Counted from the stretch's first letter, positions 32,901 to 47,100 are shown. The stretch: DNA of 64,000 nt from Dendrolimus kikuchii (GCA_019925095.2 CM034388.1:2405501-2469500), one strand, 5' to 3'. Program-made: numbers and translations. The notes: a model not told the origin generated them from the letters alone.

Positions 32901-35900
32901 AAATGGGTGGGAGGAAAAATAAATATAAATTATAAATCAAGTTTGTGTTCCGGCACCGGAATTTGAAGCCACAACATGTCGCGAATCGGTGGTAAATTAG
33001 ATTAGGCTCCCATAGAGTAAATAATAACCATAAACAAAATTTAAACTCAATCATTAAAATAAACTACTTGGCGGTAGGTTAAATAAAACTGTAACAATAC
33101 TCATTGAAAGTAAGAAAGTAATATTTATTGGCGAGAATGAATGTACATCAAACTAAAGAAAAAAAAAGTAAAACTAACTGGATTCACACCTGAACATAAA
33201 GACAAGTGTTTTATAGAATACAAAATATTTTGAAAAAAATAATAATTACATAACATTCACGGCAATGAGGCCGACAACTCAGCATTATGCTGTGTCAAGA
33301 GGAGCTGACGCAGCGCTGATTTTCAGTTGTAGCCTCCACTAAATTGTAAGTGACCCAAACGTGTTCTCATTAACATTCGTAAACACTAATATCAAAAACT
33401 CAACATTATAAAAAAGATTATGTCTATAAATACATATAAGAAATATCTTGTTCTTTATTTTATAAGCGTATTATTTATAAAAATAAAATTAAATAAAAAT
33501 AAGTGTAATCATAATGTAAAGATAATAAAATCAAAGTTTAATAAAATATTACTTTTATAATATGAATATATTGTATAATTATATAAATATATACAAGTAT
33601 TATAATATAATCATATACATATTATGTAACATAAAATTAAATACATACATACATACATAACTTCACGCCAGTTCCCTTGCGGGGTAGGCACGAACAACAG
33701 AGCGCCATTTAGGCCCATTCTTACACACCTCACTTGCTTCTTTGACAAAATTAAATAGTCTAATAAAATATTGTACTAACATGTAATAAATGATTTCAGT
33801 AAATATAAACTATTGACATCTTTGACTTCCGTGATCACGGCTACTGAAAAGTGGCCGAAACGTCGGAATTATAAAAATCAAATAAATTGCCGCGCTTAAA
33901 ACCGTTAAAACGTAGTTTTATTATGTATACAAGTCGCGAAAACTTAAGAAAAAAAAGGTTTAAAATTTTTGTAACTTTTCAATATTCATTTCGGTTAACG
34001 CTATTTTTGGTTCTGGTAATATGATTTTTTTCTATTATTTTCCGCCACAACAATATCGAGAACCATAGCTGGGCACCGTTAATCAAATAGTTAACTTCGT
34101 TAATCGCTAATCTGTTACTGAAAAAGTTAACTTCGTTAAAAGTGAAAGCGTTACATTTCAGAAAATTTAACGCAAGTTAACGTTAATCGTTAATCCGTTA
34201 ACACGTGATAAAAAATGCATCTTCTTATAAACACTGTTGGTTGTGGAAGTTAACAGGTTAGAGACAAAAAAGACGGGTATAATTATTAGAGTGTTTAATA
34301 TAGCCATGTTGACAAACAATGTTTTTTCATTCATTTGGATTAAGGTTTAGATTTTATTTTATTAAGTTGCGTTCTGGACGAAACACTAATTAGACGAACT
34401 AATTTTAAGACGATTTGATAGTAATATAATGACCAATGGCTATTTAAACGAAGTGCTATTTAGACCACTTACATCTTAGACGAAACGATACTAACCCGTC
34501 CAATTTATCTGTCAATTTAGTCATCTGGCATAATATGAATATTCCCCTTCATGAACATTAATATGTTAAAGTTGTCGTCTGAAAGCGAGGCTGGTTTCGG
34601 CTGTAGTATATACTTGCCCGTTTAGAAAAGACGTCCAACTGCAACTCTTGAGGGTATAGCAGTATTATATTTAAATAACAGGTTGTGTTTGTGCTGGATT
34701 AACGATTAACGGACTTTGGGAAATTTAACGGAAGATAATGAGTCCGTTAAGATATTTTTAAGTTAACTTAAAAGTTAATCCATTGCTCGAAATGTTAACT
34801 TCGTTAATTAACGATTAACGGATTAACGAGTTAATGCCCAGCTATGTCGAGAACATATTGCGGTTTTAGTAGAATACGAATTTTTAACACTATTACAATG
34901 AAATTGTACTCTGAATATCTTACCAATATCAAGATATTGATATAGCAGAATTGGGCCCCAGGTTGTAGGTATGGAACCATCCATAAATTACATCACACTT
35001 CGTGGACCCCTGCTCCCTTAACGTGGACACAATTTATTGATGGCCCCTATCGGGTAAACAGACATAGATGCACACGGAAAGACGAACGGTCGTGTTATTA
35101 TAAGAGTTCTGTCATTATTAAAATAACAATAATAACTGTGAGACGTGCTATAATTGTAGATGTCGCGATTCCTCATGATGATAACCTCGTGAATGCCGAG
35201 AAAGATAAACAAATAAAGTATATTGATCTTGCTCACGAGGTTGCCGCTATGTGGAACCTGAACTCTACAATCATAGTACCGATAGGTGTCAGTGAATGGA
35301 CTAATAGCGAAGAGCCCTGACCTCCACCTTGAAAGTCTCTCGCTTGGTATCTGGGTGAAGGGTCGGATGCAGAAGGCAGCTCTGTTGGACACGGCCCCTA
35401 TTGTGAGGAGATTCCTATGTGTAGAGCCTTAACCACCGGTAGCCTGGACCCTAGGCCCCAGTGCCGGCGAGATCAGATTTTTATATATTTTTTATAGTTT
35501 AATGTACATATTTTATAAGATACTAGTTGTCCCGGCAGACGTTGTTCTGCCCTGAAGAAATAAATTGTAGAACGCGATTCCAGCGCCACCTACCGGGTCC
35601 AAATGTAAGCTATCCTATCTTTCAAGTCGGATCAAACCGCACACGGTGTGCAAATTTGATTAAAATCGGTCAAGTAGTTTAGGAGTCCATCGCGGACAAA
35701 CAACGTGACACGTAATTTATATATATTAAGATATATGTACGTCTGTGTGTGAATAATAATTTTTTATTTATTTCAATACAACATAGTCCAATACATATTT
35801 ACAAAACACACACAAATAACGTTTAGTAATATTTTTCCTTACGTCTATGTTAGTAATTAATGACTAGCACTGATTTAGTGTATAGTGGATGGATGCATAA

Positions 35901-38900
35901 ATTGTGGAAGGCCACGACACACCTTCCATGATCAAATTGATCGTGTACTAGCAGAAGGTGATGTCAGGAGCCTTAAGAACAGACGAGCGTGCATGACAAG
36001 AGTTATGAATGTCAAAGAAGCAAGTGAGGTGTGTAAGAATAAGCCTGAATGGCGCTCTGTTGTTCGTGCCTACCCCGCAAGGGAACTGGCGTGAAGTTAT
36101 TTATGTATTTATGTACTGATTTCGTCCTCTTCACGAAGGACCAAATCAGTGGGCAGTCAAATTTATCAGCTATTCTCTACCAGCTAGCCAAAACTACTAC
36201 TAGCCAAAATAATTATGGAATCTTATATACTAATATATAAAGCTGAAGAGTTTGTTTGATTGAATGCGCTAATCTCAGGAACTAGTGGTCTGATTTGAAA
36301 AATTCTTACAGTGTTAGATAGCCCATTAATCGAGGAAGGCTATACGCTATATATCATCACGCTAAGACCAATAGGAGCGGAGCACCAATGAAGAATGTTT
36401 CAATATCGGGGGGTTTTTTTAACTTCCTTTTTTTTAACTATTCCACGCGGACGAAGTCGCAGGCAGAAGCTAGTCCATAATATATGAAGGACACGCACTT
36501 GTTCCGCTTATTTACTTGTTAATTTCTAGCGTATCATCACGAAATGTCAAGAAGTGAACTCGAAGCTTAGCGAGATGTCAACCGCGCTGGACGACGCCGG
36601 CATCAGTCTACAAAATGTCAATAATAAGTGAGTTGATTTTCCTATTGGGGTTTCTGTATGTAGGTGATGGGTGGTGCGGCGTTGGCGGCGTAGTCCTCCA
36701 ACACTGACACTGACAAATATAGAAGGACTTGTTTTTATTTAAGTCCATGATAAATGCGATTAAAGTCACACAATGCCAGGTGGTAGGTAGTTCATTTGCC
36801 CGTCTGCATGGCTACCACCCCTGATCTAGAGTGTGCCGCCATAACAACCTTGTGTTGTGTTCCGGCATTAATGACCAGGTTCCAGTCTCCTTTAAGAGAG
36901 CAGCAGCGCATTTGTAGCATCTTTGGTGTTGCAAATGTCCATAGGCGATGGTAACCGCTTTCCACCATGTGGGCTGTCTGCCTGTCTGCTGAACTCCTGC
37001 AATAAAAATAAAATAAAAAAACAACCCTTGAGTTGTGTTCCGGCATTAGTGGCCAGGTTTCAGCCCCATCTACGAGTCGGGAAGCACATTGGTAGGCACC
37101 TTTAGTGTCGCAAATGTTTATAGGCGACGCTAACCAATTTCCATCACAGTTGGGCCGGCAGACTGTCTGCTGTACTCCAGCAATAAAAAAAAACAATAAA
37201 CGCACGCGACGAGAGATAAAGAGAATATATTTTATGGAATTTTAGACGGTATGCACGTGTGACACTTACAAAGGTCATTCGGCCGCAATGCCGATCAAAA
37301 GACTCGGGTGCGTGTCCACGGGCGATACTCGTTGCGTTGCGCAGGCGCACCCGGCGGCGAGCTGCGCTTGCGCATCTTCGTCGCCAGTTGTAGCTACGAC
37401 ACGCTGGGACGATGGTGTGACCATTTTATGTGACGGAAGGCCACATATCTTACTTATTTTTGAAATGGCAGAGCCATACACGAATAATTATCTTAATTAC
37501 AGTCCTGAAGCTCTGTTAAGCTCAGTCGGCGTGATACGACGAGTGAAAGTTATCCCTTCTCATTACTCCTCTCTGATCTCTCTATCCAATTCCTATTATC
37601 CCATCCCTCTTATCTCATGACCCTTTTTTATATAGCTGGAGTACAGTATAACCTGATGGAAAGCGGTTACCGTCGCCTATGGACATTTGTAACACCAGAG
37701 GGCTACCAACGCGCTGCCGGCCTCAAAGAAATTTTATGACAACCTTTTTGAAAGATTCCACATCGTAGCGCTGTGGGAAAACCTCGGCCAAATGCCCATA
37801 CGCAAGAGAAGTTCTACAGGACAGTTGCGTACATGAGCGAAGCGGTTCAAGGAAGTGGGGTGAACTCCCAACCGATGGCGAGCGGCGCGATGGTAGAAAG
37901 AGGACGAAGGCACCATTCTAAACAGTTCTTCGGAACACTCCCCGTTATACTGTCGATAGAATACGCAGAGAGAAGCAAAATCCTATCTCACCTATCTATC
38001 CCATCCCCTTTTTTCCTATCTCAAAGCCATGGCAATGCGTTGGATTTGCACCTAGTGCTGCAAATGTCTAGGTGACCATAACCACTTTTGGCAATAAAAA
38101 AATCTTCCCATCTGGTCATTTGCTTTGCTTAAAATATGATAAACTCATTATGAGTAATGTTAGTTTTCAACCAATGCTAAAGTAATAGAATTATAGTAAT
38201 CACAAAATAAGAAGCCCGATTTGACACTTAAGAAAGTCAATAGAACGTAACTTTACATAATATCAACAAAACTGAAAGCCAATAAAAAATAATTTATTTA
38301 GGTAATAATATAGATATATTTTTTATTGTTGCATTATATAATGTTATAAAACATATTTAAATTATTATTTTCCTCCAAATAACTAAATAGCATTAAATTT
38401 TTATTAATTCTGTAATGTCATATTAATCTATTGCGTAATACCAAAAACACTTACGTTCTAACTCGTCTTATTTTTAATTTTAGTGTTGCTACCAAAAGGT
38501 TGTTGCATTTCATTAAATCGATTCAATTCAGTAAAGACTATAATACATTTTATTCTAAAACCTTAGATTATTATTTATGTATTTATACTAAAACAATACT
38601 ACATAATTGTACATATATGTATTGAAAAGAAAAACAGTGGAATAAATATATAATAAAGATAAAATAATAAAAAATTCAACAGATTAATTTGTGATGCGTA
38701 ATAAATGCATGCTGTACGCAAAACCCGATGTGGGACAAAGCTTTCGCGCTCCATATCGATTTCGTGAGGTATTTGTGTGACACAAAAAGTAATTAACTTA
38801 AAATAAATCAATCAATCGATCACAAAGTTGTATAATTTTTAATCGATTTCTCGAGATAATCGGTTAACTTGGTTAACGATTTAGAGGTTTCAATCCTTAA

Positions 38901-41179
38901 ATATCTTGTAATGAGAACTGTCAAGTTGGGCGTCTTATTTTGTTATTATTATAGTAAGATACTAAACTTCTTCACTATAGAACTGTTCTACTTATCAGCT
39001 CAAAAGTATCTAATTAATCAGACTAGCTGTCATAGTTTATTATTTAAAACGTATTTTTAGATTTAACCAGTCAAAAATTTACATCTCAATTTCTTTCTTT
39101 TTCACTGGTTTAGTTGAAAAAAATATCTATTCAATAATTGCACATAACGGCGGAAGGTCATTCATCTGTTATCTAGTGATGTAAGATTTAGGAGCTATTG
39201 GAATTATTGTATTTTTTTTTAATACGCTATTCATAAGTAATGTATTTTTTTTAGATTTATGGCTCTAAGTAACAGTCAATTCATCGAAAGCAGGGTGTAT
39301 GATGACGATGACGTCACAACAGAAGATATTCCGGCTCAAGTGAGTTATTTTATTATAAGAATCCATTATTATTAATAATAAGTTTAATAGTCCCTATAGC
39401 CTAGAATCCTAGTTCCACAAGCAGTTTATCCCAATTGCCCGGTACCTTTTGTTCTCATTTCTCAAGAGTGCTACACTGACCGGGGCTTGTCCTTGGCTGC
39501 ATTTTTATATGGTGTAGACAACGACAATCGCCGGTCAGTGTCACGCCACATTTATTTTTATTTTTAATTTTTAATAAGGATCACCAACAGTTTTGTACAT
39601 TTAATCAGTTACTAGACTTATGACTAAGGTTTAAAATGCGATGTAAAAACTAATTATAGGTGAACACAACTTGCAGTATAATTTCTTCACTGTTATTTAC
39701 TTAGACTCTAATAATAAATGTAACAAAAATGTGCAGGGTATTGAAATTAGTCTGTCCTTCAGTCTGTCTAATAAGTGTCCTGTTGGGCTAAACGAATCTT
39801 TTTATAAAATGAATTTTTGGAGTCAAAGTGAATGTCAGTAACATCACTTTTATCCGTGCAGGAACGGAGAAAGAATACAATTTCCTGCGGCCTGGCGGTC
39901 TGTCGTAAGAGGCGACTAAACAACCCACAGCCAGGTGGTAGGGCATTCGCCCGACTGGATGGCTACCACCCCTGGTCTAGAGTATGCCGCCATAACAACC
40001 TTGTGTTGGGTTCCGGCATTAGTGACCAGGTTCCAGTCTCCGTTAAGAGAGCAGCAGCGCATTTGTAGCGCCTTTGGTGTTGCAAATGTCCATAGGCGAT
40101 GGTAACCGCTTTCCATCAAGTGGGCCGTCTGCCTGTCTGCTGAACTCCTGCAATAAAAAAATTAAAAAAATCACTGCTGCTGTTGAGAATTCTACACATT
40201 CTAGATTAAATTTGTCAAGAGGCCTCTACATGTTGGCCTTCCCATGGGCTTACGTAAGCCCTTCAGTCCGGGCCGCTTTTATGGCCTGTGGTCGCGAGAG
40301 AAAATCTCGCGCTTTTTTCGAGCTACATTCAAACATGGCGTGCAGCGTTTAGCGATTTTTAAACGCAGCCGTTTAAATGAGTAAACTTTTTTAACTTTCT
40401 GTTTGCAAAAAATTATGAATTACTGTGTGAAAACTAGAGCGGAAAGGAGGGGGGGGGGGGGGTGGCACATTGCTGTATGCATGTATCTTAAAAATAAAAA
40501 CATATTTTGAGAATTTGTACGCCGCATTTTCAGCAAACGAGGCTTGCAATCAGCTTATTGCTGTCCCGGCATAATATCCGACACAAAGCTGATTTTCAGT
40601 GCAAACCTTCTTTTTGGCGTATATATGTAGTTTAGGTAGCTGGTGGGATCCCTTACTTGTCGATATAGTAGGCAATCTTCACTTAAAGCAATTAACTCTG
40701 GAAATGCGGGTAGTGTAAAAAAGTATATGTAAATTTTTCTCAGGATCTACCCTCACCAAAAGTTGAATCGGAATTATCGATGCTGAAACGCAGTATAGCT
40801 GTTCTGGAGAGCATGCACGAGTCTGTGACTATACTGAGGGACAGTGATACTGAGACTGATAGCGAGGATGAAGAGATATCCAGGTATGTGTCGGTACGAG
40901 CTTGATTTGTTTCTCGGTAAATCCCTATTAATGTTATATCACGGGAATCTCGCGGGATTTTTCTCGAATGTGGTTTAAAGTAGGTCAGGGTGCATAAGAA
41001 TTGGCTTATATAAATACGATTTGCTACCAGTCTAACGTGGGTGAAGTTGCGGGCGAATCCTAGAAATATATACGATTTGTTCGATTACAGAACGGTGCTG
41101 AAACCAAAAGACGTGTACTCCAGTCGCCCTCTACCGCATATTATTGGATCGCAACTGTGGAAGAACAAATGGCATGCAG
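29912..41179 (+). CDS. FAM21: FAM21 exons 1-5: globular head region
   Basis: Exons 1-5 (29912-30013, 36530-36627, 39255-39339, 40744-40883, 41091-41179) encode about residues 1-171. Exon 1 ends [10 protein letters not shown]. Exon 2 continues with a helical stretch ending LQNVNN. Exon 3 carries [18 protein letters not shown], the most conserved block of the family head. Exon 4 has an amphipathic helix and then an acidic run ([12 protein letters not shown]). Exon 5 has [20 protein letters not shown]. In known WASH complexes this head docks on the SWIP/strumpellin core. Intron 1 (30014-36529) is 6.5 kb and holds most of the mobile-element load of the gene. Confidence 0.9.
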
Positions 41180-44100
41180 GTATGTTTTTACGGCTTCTTA
41201 GTCAAATAGTGAAGAAGTTCTTTATGTAATTTTTTTTATTTCAAATTTTCCTAAGGTCTCCTACCAGAGGACAGTGACTCGGATAGCACGACTTCTAAAC
41301 GTGAGAGTAGAGAGTTAGACGAGTATTCCGAGTCAGATCAGGAAATCGAGTCGAACGTGCAGACGGACACGCTTCGAGTACCAGACAGAACTGTGAGTTG
41401 TTTATTATTTAATGACCGGTTTCTATATCTCGCTATCATTGTAGAAACTTGACATTATTTGCATGGATATTGACATTACTTGCATAAGTTGGCATTACTA
41501 GCATGGATTGGTGTTACTTGCATGTATTGGCATTACTTACATGAATTGTCATTACTTGCATGGATTGGCATTACTTGCATGAATTGTCATTACTTGCATA
41601 GATTGACATTACTTCCATGGATTGACATTACTGGCATGGATTGGCGTTACTTGCATAAATTGGCATTACTTCCATGGATTGAAATTACTTGCATGTATTG
41701 GCATTACTTGCATGAATTGTCATTACTTGCATAGATTGACATTACTTCCATGGATTGACATTACTTGCATGAATTGTCATTACTTGCATGGATTGGCGTT
41801 ACTTGCATGGATTTTGTTATCTCAAATTATCATTAGTAAGGCAAATGAATGGATAGCAATATATAGGAACCTGATTCAAATCAAAAAGTAATTATTTATT
41901 ATATTAATGTTTTTTTCTTTTATAATCTACTATCTATTTCTATATAACGATCAATATTTCCCATTACCTTCAGGTTTCGGAAACAAGTTCCGAACCGGCT
42001 TCGGAGCAAGACATACTTCCACCAGCTCCGAAGCAGACACCTTCGGACATTGCGGCTGAATTAGCTCGAAGGTTGGGTGGACAACCGCCGAAGGTACGTG
42101 ATAAAACATTCAGAAGAGGGTAGTTGCTACTTAAATTAAATTAAATACTCTTTATCGTCATACGAAACCGCACAGCCGCCTAGAGTTTGTACGAGCGTTG
42201 CAAGTTATGATGTCATATCTTTAGTGAGTCAAAGAGTAGTTTAAATATCCTAATCTGTGTAAATAAATAGTTATAATAAAAAAAAATATTTTTATTTTTA
42301 TTGCAGGAGTTCAGCAGACAGGCAGACGGCCCACTTGATGGAAAGCGGTTACCATCGCCTATGGACATTTGCAACACCGAAGGTGCTACAAATGCGCTGC
42401 TGCTCTCTTATGGGAGACTGGAGCCTGGTCACTAATGCCGGAACACAACTCAAAGTTGTTATGGTATACTTTAGACGTGGGGTGGTAGCCATCCAGGCGG
42501 GCAAATGCCCTACCACCTGGCTGTGGGTTGTTAAGTCGCCTCTTACGACAGGCCGCCCGGCCGCAGGAAATTGTATTCTTTCTCCTTTCCTGCACAGATA
42601 AAATGTGTGTCGTTCGTTAAGTAAAATAGAAAATGAAAATAAATAAAAACAAAATAATGAATTGTAAGTAATAAATAGTTATTGATATAGTTATTTAGTA
42701 GCATAGTTGGTCTTGTCATGTTTCTTTTTAAAGTCAATAATTTTGTTATGTACCCTCTTTTTTCTAAACGATACAATTGGCCATTTCCTTAATTGAATAA
42801 TAATGTTATATTTTTATATATTCGGTGATTAGCGCCCGTTTTGTATAGAGTAAGTACTTCTCTATAATTTAACATAATTTTCTGTAACAATATTTATCTC
42901 TAATATGTGGTAATTGTGTACAGATTATAATTCAAAATCTCTGAATTGTATATAGACGGTATTCACTACATTTTGTTTTCATGTTGGCAGACGCGATAGA
43001 TTTATACTGTGTTGGGTTTATTTTATTACATGTAAAACTTTAATTATTATCTAAAATTTCCAAAGAATAATGTATTAAATTCTTTTCATTCATAACCCTT
43101 TAATTAAAATAGTTTATCAATGACTTCATACTGTAAAATTATTGGAGGGATGGCGAGGTGTTCTAAAAATAAGCATTTTTAGAACACCTCGCCATCCCTC
43201 CAACGAGTCGAGTGTGAAGAGTCAGTGTATGAAATCATCTGTGCAGGAACGGAGAAAGAATACAATTTCCTGCGGCCAGGCGGCTTGTCGTAAGAGGCGA
43301 CTAAACAACCCACAGCCAGGTGGTAGGGCATTTGCCCGACTGGATGGCTACCACCCCTGGTCTAAAGTGTGTCGCCATAACAACCTTGAGTTGTGTTCCG
43401 GCATTAGTGACCAGGTTCCAGTCTCCCTTAAGAGAGCAGCAGCGCATTTGTACCAACTTTGCTGTTGCAAATGACCATAGGCGATGGTAACCGCTTTCCA
43501 TCAAGTGGGCCGTCTGCCTGTCTGCTGATCTCCTACAATAAAAAAAATCTCCATTTGACCCTATGACGGAGATGGCGAAAAATAATAATATTCTAAGCTA
43601 CCCACAAGATACTGTATGGATGAATGAATGAATGAATGAAAACCCTTTATTGTTCACCATAACTTAAACCTAGACAATTTAATATGAATACATTTCCATT
43701 AGAACGATGACGAACGATTTTATCTTGCCATGCTTCTAAGGAATTTGTGGAGACATATTGCAGCATAACATTTTAGCACGTCATATCATTATTATAACTA
43801 TAATATTATTTTCAACACACTTGCTCATAAAGTGGCTCTATGGTCACCGCAATTAGGCACAGAATGACACCCATTATCAAACTGTGACTAAAAAACATTA
43901 TAACTCACTAGTGAGTTATAGATTTTTTTTTAATTTTATTGGTTGAGTTGCTTTGTTCTTAAAAAAGCTTTTATTAAAAAAAAAAGATCGTGTTCTATAG
44001 AACAAGTAAATTAGTGTTGCTATTGCTTGCTCATTTCATGCAACTTCTTATTTAAATAGATAATTTTAACTCGTACGTGTTTAATAAATAAAACTTTCAC

Positions 44101-47100
44101 TCATATATAACTTTTTTTGTCTACTAAATAAAATGAGTTTTTGTTGTTATTTTATTCACAAGTGTGTTGAAAAACGTCGTATGATACACGTGTGTATTGA
44201 TGATTACCGTCCTCGGCTCTCTTAAGACCCTCGCCTACGGCTCGAGTCTCAATGGCGCCTCGGCGGTAATCACCAATGTTACACACTAGTACCATAATGT
44301 ACTATTTTCTTTCCTTTTATTGTCTTGGTCTTATTGAGTATGCGTTGTTTGCTACAACTCCATTAATTCTTCAAAAAGTGATTCTGTAACATACTTCTGT
44401 ACAAAACTTATTAAAAAAGAAAAGAATTTGGGATATAAATAGAATATGAAATATTATTTAGCTAGACGTGTTGCTGGGGAGTTTCTCGCCGCTTCTTCTC
44501 CTTTACAGCATCAACCTTATATAATAACCCAACAAAAGCTTTCGTTGCGAAGCGGTGTACATAGAATAGGAAGTAAAAATTAAATTTTAACTTACATGTA
44601 TGACCTTCAAAAAGTGATCTCCAGTGGAACTTATTTTGAATAAAAACTTTTGAATTTGAATTTGATGGACGCCCTTATCGCTTATAGCGGTCATACTGTA
44701 ATTGATGTTAGAGATAAATTTGGATTTATTTAGATTTAAGAAAGTAAGTCCTGGTAGCGTAATGGCTAGCGAAGGCGTCCCAAACTCAAAGGGAGCGGGT
44801 TCGATCCTGGCTGGAAGGCAGTTTTCTGATCCAATATGCATATTGTTACAATTACCACGCGCTAGCAGCGGCGAAGGGAAACATCGTGATGAAACCTGCA
44901 CATCGAGATTACCGATGTGTCGTACAGCCAAGTCGCCTTGGACAAGCGTGGCGGGTATACTGCCCGTTCTCCCTGTAGTTGGAGGCCCGAGCCCAGCAGT
45001 GAGTCAGTTATGGGCTGTTATTTATGTTTATATCACTAGCGGCCCCGGCAGACGTTTTCCTGCCTTTAACAAGTAAAATTCTAGAACCCGATCCCAGAGC
45101 CAGCTACCGGTTCTAATTGCGAATCTAAACCATCCGGGAACCCACTCATCCCTACTCCGTGATGTTTGCTGGATGAGAGGTGACAACGGTAGACATCTAG
45201 CGGGGATAACTGATCGATTGGTAGTTAAAAAAAATACGCGATAGAAAAATAGGGGTTGATCGTAGAGGGGTAAAAATTTAGGGTTGTATGTTTTTTTTAA
45301 TGCTGTATCCTAATAAAATTAAAAAAATAAAAATTATCTAAAAATTAAAAAAAATATTTAGGGGTGGACTACGCTTAACATTTAGGGGGATGAAAAATAA
45401 ATGTTGTCCGATTCTCAGACATACCCAATATGCACACAAAATTTCATGAGAATCGGTCAAGTCGCTTCGGAGGAGTATGGTAACTAACACGGCGACACGA
45501 GAATTTTATATATTAGATATACTACCTTTATTTTTTATTTTCTTCGTTTACAGATGATAGAGTCTACGCCAGATATCGCACCGCCGAAGACACCTGTAAG
45601 AAAGGTCTACAAGCCAGAACAACCTGTAACAGGTGAAAAAAAAAACTATAATATAATAAAATTAAAAATAAGAACTTAATCAGGGGCGCAGCCTAATTGA
45701 TGAGTTTGTTGCTGTTTTTTCTGCATAAACAGCTATACATGTGTACAGTCGCGGTATGAAAATGTTCGCCAGTTTTGAAATTGATTCATTTAACGTTCCG
45801 CGAGCACATGTTACCTTTTCAAACTAAGTCGCAGAACAGATTGTTCCATTCTACAATAAAGTTTAAAACTTTATTAATAAATTAATAATAATAATCGGCA
45901 GACAAACACACACATTGTATTACTCACTACTTATTAATACTTACTACTTACTTATAAATTACTTAGATCAAACTTGTTTGATTGTCTGTCTTGTCTAAGA
46001 AGATTGTTTAGATATGTAAAACCTGTTTATTGGTTTTAATATTTTTGTTTTGTTTGTTTTTATTGCAGGAGATCAGCAGACAGGCAGACGGCCCACTTGA
46101 TGGAAAGCGGTTACCATCGCCTATGGACATTATATTTATGATAAGCGTACTGACTATGTCCTCTTCGTTTCTGATGAGTGATACTATTGTTAATCTCCGT
46201 GTCTGTCATTCTCAACATTGCAATTTTCTTTTTTCGCGTTTCTGTATTTTATGAAAGTAACATTTTTAAAATGTTGGCAGTAATGTCTCTTGTACTCGTG
46301 AAAGCAAAATTCGACTGGAAAAGGTGATGAACATTTTTATACCGCGACTGTACAGAGAATAGGAAGTAGAGTTAATTCTTTAAATTGACCCTCAAAACAT
46401 GTTTTCCAGTGGAATTTAGTTTAATTAGTAACTTTCGAATTGGGCCAGCAGATTTCCAAAATGCTACATTTACGACCTGTGTGCAGAAGGTTTGCCGATA
46501 GCCTCATGATGTCACGCGTCGATGGTCAGTAGGATTGACAAAAAAGGTCACATAAATATTTGTTGCAATAAATTTAGTATTGTATATACTTTACATAATT
46601 ATATACAATAATAGTAAGTAATTCAATGCAATTGTAGCAGCGAGAGGTAGAGGTTAAAGAATACTATCCGTGCAGGAACGGAGAAAGAATACAATTTCCT
46701 GCGGCCGGGCGGCCTGTCGTAAGAGGCGACTAAACAACCCACAGCCAGGTGGGTAGGGCATTTGCCCTCCTGAATGGCTACCACTCCTCGTCTAAAGTAT
46801 ACCATAACAACCTTGAGTCGTGTTCCGGCATTAGTGACTAGGTTCCAGTCTCCCTTAAGAGAGCAGCAGCGCATTTGCAGCACCTTCGGTGTTGCAAATG
46901 TCCATAGGCGATGGTAACCGTTTTCAATCAAGTGGGCCGTCTGCCTGTGTGCTGAACTCCTGCAATAAAAAAAACTCTACTAGGAATCGAACCAGGAGCC
47001 TCTTAGTTACAGTGAGGCAAAGGCTTAGCCCGCTCAACCATAGAAGCCGTCAGTACTGTAGAGTGGTTGTAAAAACGTAATTCTATCATGTGTGCAAAAC

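Noticed and set aside
41451..41813. CRISPR-like array
   Set aside because: Repeats are contiguous without spacers, and the DNA is an animal intron.
41480..41891. Trp/His/Leu repeat proteins
   Set aside because: Artefact of the 19-bp minisatellite in an intron.
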